From contig OX246749.1 in NCBI GenBank assembly GCA_945910005.1, positions 31,331,996 through 31,395,995 on the forward strand: DNA of 64,000 bases, written 5' to 3'. Positions 59,697 to 64,000 of this stretch are shown here, piece by piece. Position numbers and translations under genes: made by a program. Position 1 is the first letter of the stretch; every line of letters begins with the position of its first letter. The stretch is from Isoperla grammatica (taxonomy: Eukaryota > Arthropoda > Insecta > Plecoptera > Perlodidae). The notes under the pieces were generated by a model. That model did not search any database. It was not told where the DNA came from and was given only the letters and a program-made list of their open reading frames with translations.

Positions 59697-60030
59697 GTAG
59701 GGGTAGGAGGTGGACAGGGGGTTGATACTGGGCGACGACGAGACTTACACGGTAGGGGTGGACGGGGGTTGATACTGGGCGACGACGAGACTTACACGGT
59801 AGGGGTGGACAGGGGGTTGATTCTGGGCGACGACGAGACTTACACGGTAGGGGTAGGGGGTGGACAGGGGGTTGATTCTGGGCGACGACGAGACTTACAC
59901 GGTAGGGGTGGACAGGGGGTTGATACTGGGGGACGACGAGACTTACACGGTAGGGGGTGGACGGGGGTTGATTCTGGGCGACGACGAGACTTACACGGTA
60001 GGGGTAGGGGGTGGACAGGGGGTTGATATG
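59660..60030 (+). repeat. 37-55-bp minisatellite made from the exon end and its donor
   Basis: About eight copies of GACAGGGGGTTGATTCTGGG, CGACGACGAGACTTACACGG and TAGGGGTAGG-type spacer. The first copy is the end of the exon at 59466-59696 itself; each later copy repeats the bases encoding RGLILGDDETYT plus the GTAGGG donor. Spacer length varies. On the minus strand the same units contain GTGTAAGT, a strong donor-like word, so the strand of any effect is uncertain. Confidence 0.93.
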
Positions 60031-61227
60031 TTACATTTTAATAAGGGTATGATTTGTTTATGAAATTGTATGGAAAATATACTGTTTTACTGATGGTAAT
60101 GGATAAATATAATTTGTTAAAAGTAAAAACTTTTAGTATATAGTGGCAGGTAGAGGGTCAACGCACACGGATTTGTTATTCTTTAACTGAAAATATTTAT
60201 GTACAACGTTTTCTCAATTTCAGTTCGGGCCGAGTCTATGCGTGACGGAAACGACCGAGGTCATCCACTGACGAGCTGAACGCTGATTGGTATATCGCAA
60301 GATGACGTTTACGCATGAAAGCGTATTGGCTCTCTACTCACTTGACTTAATGTCTAACATGTTTCCACTAAGCACTTGACTATCTATGCATGTCACCCTA
60401 GAGACTGTAAGACACAGATGCATCATGGTTGGTAATACAACCCAATACAATAATATTCCAATTAAATGTTGAGTATTTATGTTGTTTATTGCTAGAGAAC
60501 GCTTAGTAAGCGCATTACGTTTCGGTGCGTACGAAAATAAAATTATTATGCGTAGCAAATTTTACAAATCTTTACGCGCTATTGTTCTAAGCTAAGTTAA
60601 TTGTACTAAAATCAAGGCAAATGTGAATTCACGTAGGGACCAAATTATTCTATTTCCTCACAGAGAGATTGTCCAGCGCTTAATAACTGCTTGTTTATTT
60701 GGTAAGAAACGATAAACCAACTACAAGTAACCTTGGGAAAGTCATAAATATAAAACACCGCCTTAAACAAAACACGAATCTGTGTAAAACACACCCAACC
60801 AAGAAATTACCCCTACCGTGCAGTTACTTCCGAACAACCCCCAGACAAAGTCTACCGTTTCGAACTTGGTAATTAGTTAAAGTTATTAAACGGAGCAAGA
60901 TATTGCCTCGGTAAATCTTGGCCCTCTATGATGTTCGCGTAAACCGCTTACCTACCTCGGGGGGCTTAAGTCTATACATTCGTTTTAAACAACATTAATT
61001 ACAAACGAAAAAGGACAAGGAGATTCTATTAGGGGATGGGGGTGGGGGGTGTCTAGGTGTAACGAAGTTTAGCGCTCCAAGACGGTAAATGTGAAATATG
61101 TCTCAAGGGAAACAAAACACAACAGAGTTACATACAGATACAAGGTTGTATTATATAGATGCACCTGCTGATAACAGACCAAGGCCACTACGCAGAAACT
61201 ATTTCACATACAGACATACAAGGTTGT
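60031..61227. other. No gene seen
   Basis: AT-rich unique DNA, possibly intron or flank of the 59466 exon. ORF 60334-60558 (minus) has no motif. Confidence 0.5.
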
Positions 61228-61385
61228 TTTGGTAAGCCCTACAGACTGAATGATAAATGTATTTAACGTTATAATCATTATGACTGTGATAACGATTTCC
61301 TTAGTAATTTAAGGAAATCGTTATCACAGTCATACTGATTATAACGTTAAAAACATTTATCATTCAGTGTGTAGGGCTTACCAAA
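61228..61385. mobile_element. Near-perfect palindrome, 76-bp arms
   Basis: TTTGGTAAGCCCTACAGACT and onward on the left is mirrored to TGTAGGGCTTACCAAA on the right with only three mismatches over 76 bp and a central loop of about 6 nt (61304-61309). AT-rich and non-coding. This fits a foldback MITE or a hairpin-RNA source; no clear target duplication. Confidence 0.92.
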
Positions 61386-63805
61386 CCACAGCGCTTGGAT
61401 TTCTCAGATTTTTTATTTTGTGTTTCAATCTTGAGATATGGTTAAAAAATGAAAATTGTCTGCGTTTTTTTACGTAGAGGTATAATTCGCTCTTAAAGTC
61501 ACTCCTCTAAGTGTACTCTCTAGTCAGAGTCAACTATAACTAATGATCAAAGTCAGCTGAACAATGCAATTAAAACAAAAAAATTTTAATTTTTAAATAG
61601 AAGTGTGTACCTATTTTAAATATTGTTTGTAAATCTTTCCCTACATAAATATGTTATTTTAACTAAACCGTTAATTTATTTGCATTGTCGGAAGTGCTAG
61701 TCTGTCAACTGACTAAAACACGGCGCAGTAGTTGCCGCTCAAAATCAGTGCAGCCATATGGTGGAAACAAAATAATAATTTGATATCTGTTTGATTGAAA
61801 TAATGTCCCGTATATTAGATTGATTTTAACATATTATAAACACTTGTGTACGGTTGCTTTGATTTAGAAGTGATAAATGAAGTGGAACACGTAATATTTG
61901 GTCATGTAGTCTATTGCCAACCTTAAAATACGCTTGGCAACATCGCAACGTGATAGCAACCTTCCCAACAATCAACCACATGCCATGTGAAGATGTCAGC
62001 TTCTTTCGCGCGCAGTAAAAAGGGACGTTTTCATGCTGCGTTTACTAAAACGCGCTTGATGCGACGCGACTGAAACGCTAAAATCAGATGTTCAGTTTGA
62101 AGCGACGCGATCTGGTGTGATAAGCTCTGCCAGATTTAACTTTATCGCGCGTTGCGTGTGCAAAAAGTGCATATCAAAATTCAAAACAAAAACAATTGAC
62201 AACACATTGTTTGTGTTGTTTGTGACGGCTGTTGAAAACGAAAGTCTTGTGCGACAGCACTCTATGACAACTAAAATGCGATGGCATAGGTATCTAGCAG
62301 ATTAGGTGGTGTGTGCACATAATAATGTAATTAATTTAACATTTGAGCCGTAAAGCCAATGTCTGGAGTGAGGCGTAGGCCTAGCTAGCCTAGGACTCAA
62401 TTTCATACGGAAGAGAATGCTGATATTGGCTAGGCCTACCTTATCTAGGCTCTCTCTAGCCTAGCCTAGACCAGGCCTTCACAAAAATGAATCGATACAG
62501 GCCCCACTGCAGTTTGCTTCTAGGACTCTATTGTTAAATTTAGTACATTCTTGGCCCACGCCAATCTCCATCCATACCCCCTCGCTACCGATTGCGAAAT
62601 GCGAACATTGACTTTATTCCAGATAAACATTTATAGTACTAAGGGTAGACCAAGGCTGTTGTCCTAGGCTGGCCCTTGGATTCTATACAAAGTAGGCCTA
62701 ATATTAGATGATAATCACGACATTGTTGACGACGAAAGAACGAAATCTTCCAATGTAAACAAAGCGCAGCGCAAGTGCCTAGGCGCTGGCCCGGGGCACG
62801 TCAATGTCCGCTATCAACATCATAAATAGAACGTAGACAAAATATTACAATGCACAGTTAACTTCAAGGATCAAATACAGATATTGTGTATTATGTATCA
62901 ACAAAATAAAGAACTGAATCAATCAAAAGCTTAGAATTCTAGATTTAAAAAATTGAGTACTGGCCTACAAAAGGCTCATGTTGCAGAATACAAGTATTCA
63001 AAGACCAATCACGACATAAGAACTCATACAAATCATAAAGGAAAATGTTATTCGGTTAATATGAACGTAGATCTGCGTCAGGCAAGTGTGGACAGCCGGG
63101 TCTAGCAATCGCGGGCGGCGGAGGAGTGACCTGTTGGAGCAGTCGACTCTGCATTGTTGCCAAGTTTCTGAGCGTACATGCAACTTTAGGCTCAAATAAC
63201 GCAAAAAGTAGTACGGATACACTCATTTTTTCTGGCTTGTGTGCATTTCTTGAGAACTTAACTTCATTTTGATACTAAATCTGTTAACGTAGCAACGTTT
63301 TTAAGCTCCTTTATATCTATGTGAAGGTGATAAAATGTATGATTTCTCTACTTTCCAATGTTAAAGGATAGGGATTTTGAAAATTTTCACTTCAAAATTT
63401 TGGAAAAAGTAGATCGGAAAGGTACTTCAATTTTTTTGTATTGTGAAAGAACTCTGTCACATTGTAAAGTAAGCCAAATATGACGAACGTGACAACGATG
63501 TCGAGTTATAGAGGAGTGACTAACCATTTGAAATATAACACAGGTGTCGGCAAGTGACGTTATGATTAAAATACCAAGTTAGAAAATAATATTATTTATG
63601 ATGATAAAACTGCTTTTTATTAAGCATTTTACAAATTCAAGAAACGCATTTTTTTAAATGTAGGGCCTAGACGCATCGGTGCCTTTTTGTAAATCATTAT
63701 GAATTATGCAACATTAGGTGCGCATGCTCACAGACCACGACGCAAAACATCAGATGTTAAGAGTGACTGTCCTGTGTTTGTATACTGGGAATGATTGCCT
63801 TGTAG
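61386..63805. other. No gene seen; AGGCCTA-rich patch
   Basis: AT-rich unique DNA. A patch at about 62370-62700 is rich in TAGGCCTAGC-type words like those inside the THAP element. ORFs 62117-62305 and 62998-63222 lack motifs. Confidence 0.5.
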
Positions 63806-63896
63806 CTGAAGAAACCCTCGGGAAACCCTTGAGTCAAGACTGCCGGTGACCGGAACCGAACCTACGACCTCTCGGCCACCCCTATCGCTCTCAGCA
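63806..63896 (-). repeat. tRNA-like SINE related to 20263-20369
   Basis: On the minus strand, GGGGTGGCCGAGAGGTCGTA resembles a Leu/Ser-type tRNA A-box region, and GGTTCGGTTCCGGTCACCGG is a B box with body sequence. CCGGCAGTCTTGAC and TTTCCCGAGGG match the body of the 20263 copy. Confidence 0.55.
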
Positions 63897-64000
63897 CACT
63901 TATTGGAAACCCACTATACAGTTTTAATACGAGATTTTTCTCCGGAGAGGTTTCCGATATTTTCCATGAAGCGCGGAGAGAGGAACACAATGAGGGGGTT

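Noticed and set aside
59697..60026. Extension of the 59466 ORF to 186 residues
   Set aside because: After the donor-like ACG|GTAGGG the peptide only repeats VGVGGGQGVDTGRRRDLHGRG in shifting frames, which is the minisatellite.

Overview
This is eukaryotic, animal-type DNA: spliced exons with GT-AG boundaries, tRNA- and 5S-like SINE fragments, DNA transposons with target-site duplications, and very dense tandem repeats. A (CCTAA/TTAGG)n array near 56 kb is the arthropod-type telomere unit, so an arthropod is the best guess, perhaps a crustacean. That is inference: no marker gene fixes the lineage. There are no operons and no prokaryotic features. A 200-base N gap lies at 35911-36110.

Only three gene-level signals are convincing. 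(1) Two exons of a TMTC-family membrane protein (ER O-mannosyltransferase family, TMTC1/2 type) lie on the minus strand at 9843-10008 and 6662-7468. Their shared intron is almost entirely a 62-bp minisatellite. Each unit carries the end of the upstream exon with its 5' splice site, plus a branch-point-like, pyrimidine-rich AG sequence. (2) A 77-residue exon-like ORF of unknown family lies at 59466-59696 on the plus strand. It also runs into a minisatellite made of its own exon end plus donor, and about 220 bp upstream sits a 26-bp array whose unit resembles a 3' splice site. (3) A decayed DNA transposon occupies about 25773-29407. It has 16-bp inverted ends, a minus-strand THAP-domain transposase pseudogene and the first exon of a plus-strand YqaJ-exonuclease-like gene. 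The middle, with the catalytic parts of both, appears deleted, and a 312-bp inverted-repeat element interrupts the transposase.

Layout: 0-3.8 kb minisatellites (31, 82, 32 and 19 bp and a pentamer); 4-6.6 kb unique DNA with a 5S-like SINE; 6.6-11 kb TMTC exons and arrays; 11-22.8 kb SINE fragments, microsatellites and a palindromic MITE; 22.8-24.2 kb a 54-bp array; 25.5-30 kb the THAP/YqaJ element between two 165-bp direct repeats; 30.6-32.4 kb a roughly 50-bp array and two copies of a MITE with perfect 9-bp target duplications; 36-37.2 kb a 39-bp array and a MITE; 43.3-44.1 kb a 13/14-bp array invaded by a retroelement tail; 45.7-47 kb a 20-bp array; 47.1-49.7 kb a TTA-flanked MITE and a hAT element with a second hAT nested in it; 50.7-54.3 kb foldbacks and a 95-bp array; 56-59.2 kb telomere-like, 13-bp and 26-bp arrays; 59.5-60 kb the unknown exon; 61.2 kb a 76-bp-arm foldback.

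Minisatellites cover roughly 12 kb, about a fifth of the window. The CRE palindrome TGACGTCA occurs at least 22 times by eye where about one is expected. The most interesting recurring theme is minisatellites grown from splice-site sequence.
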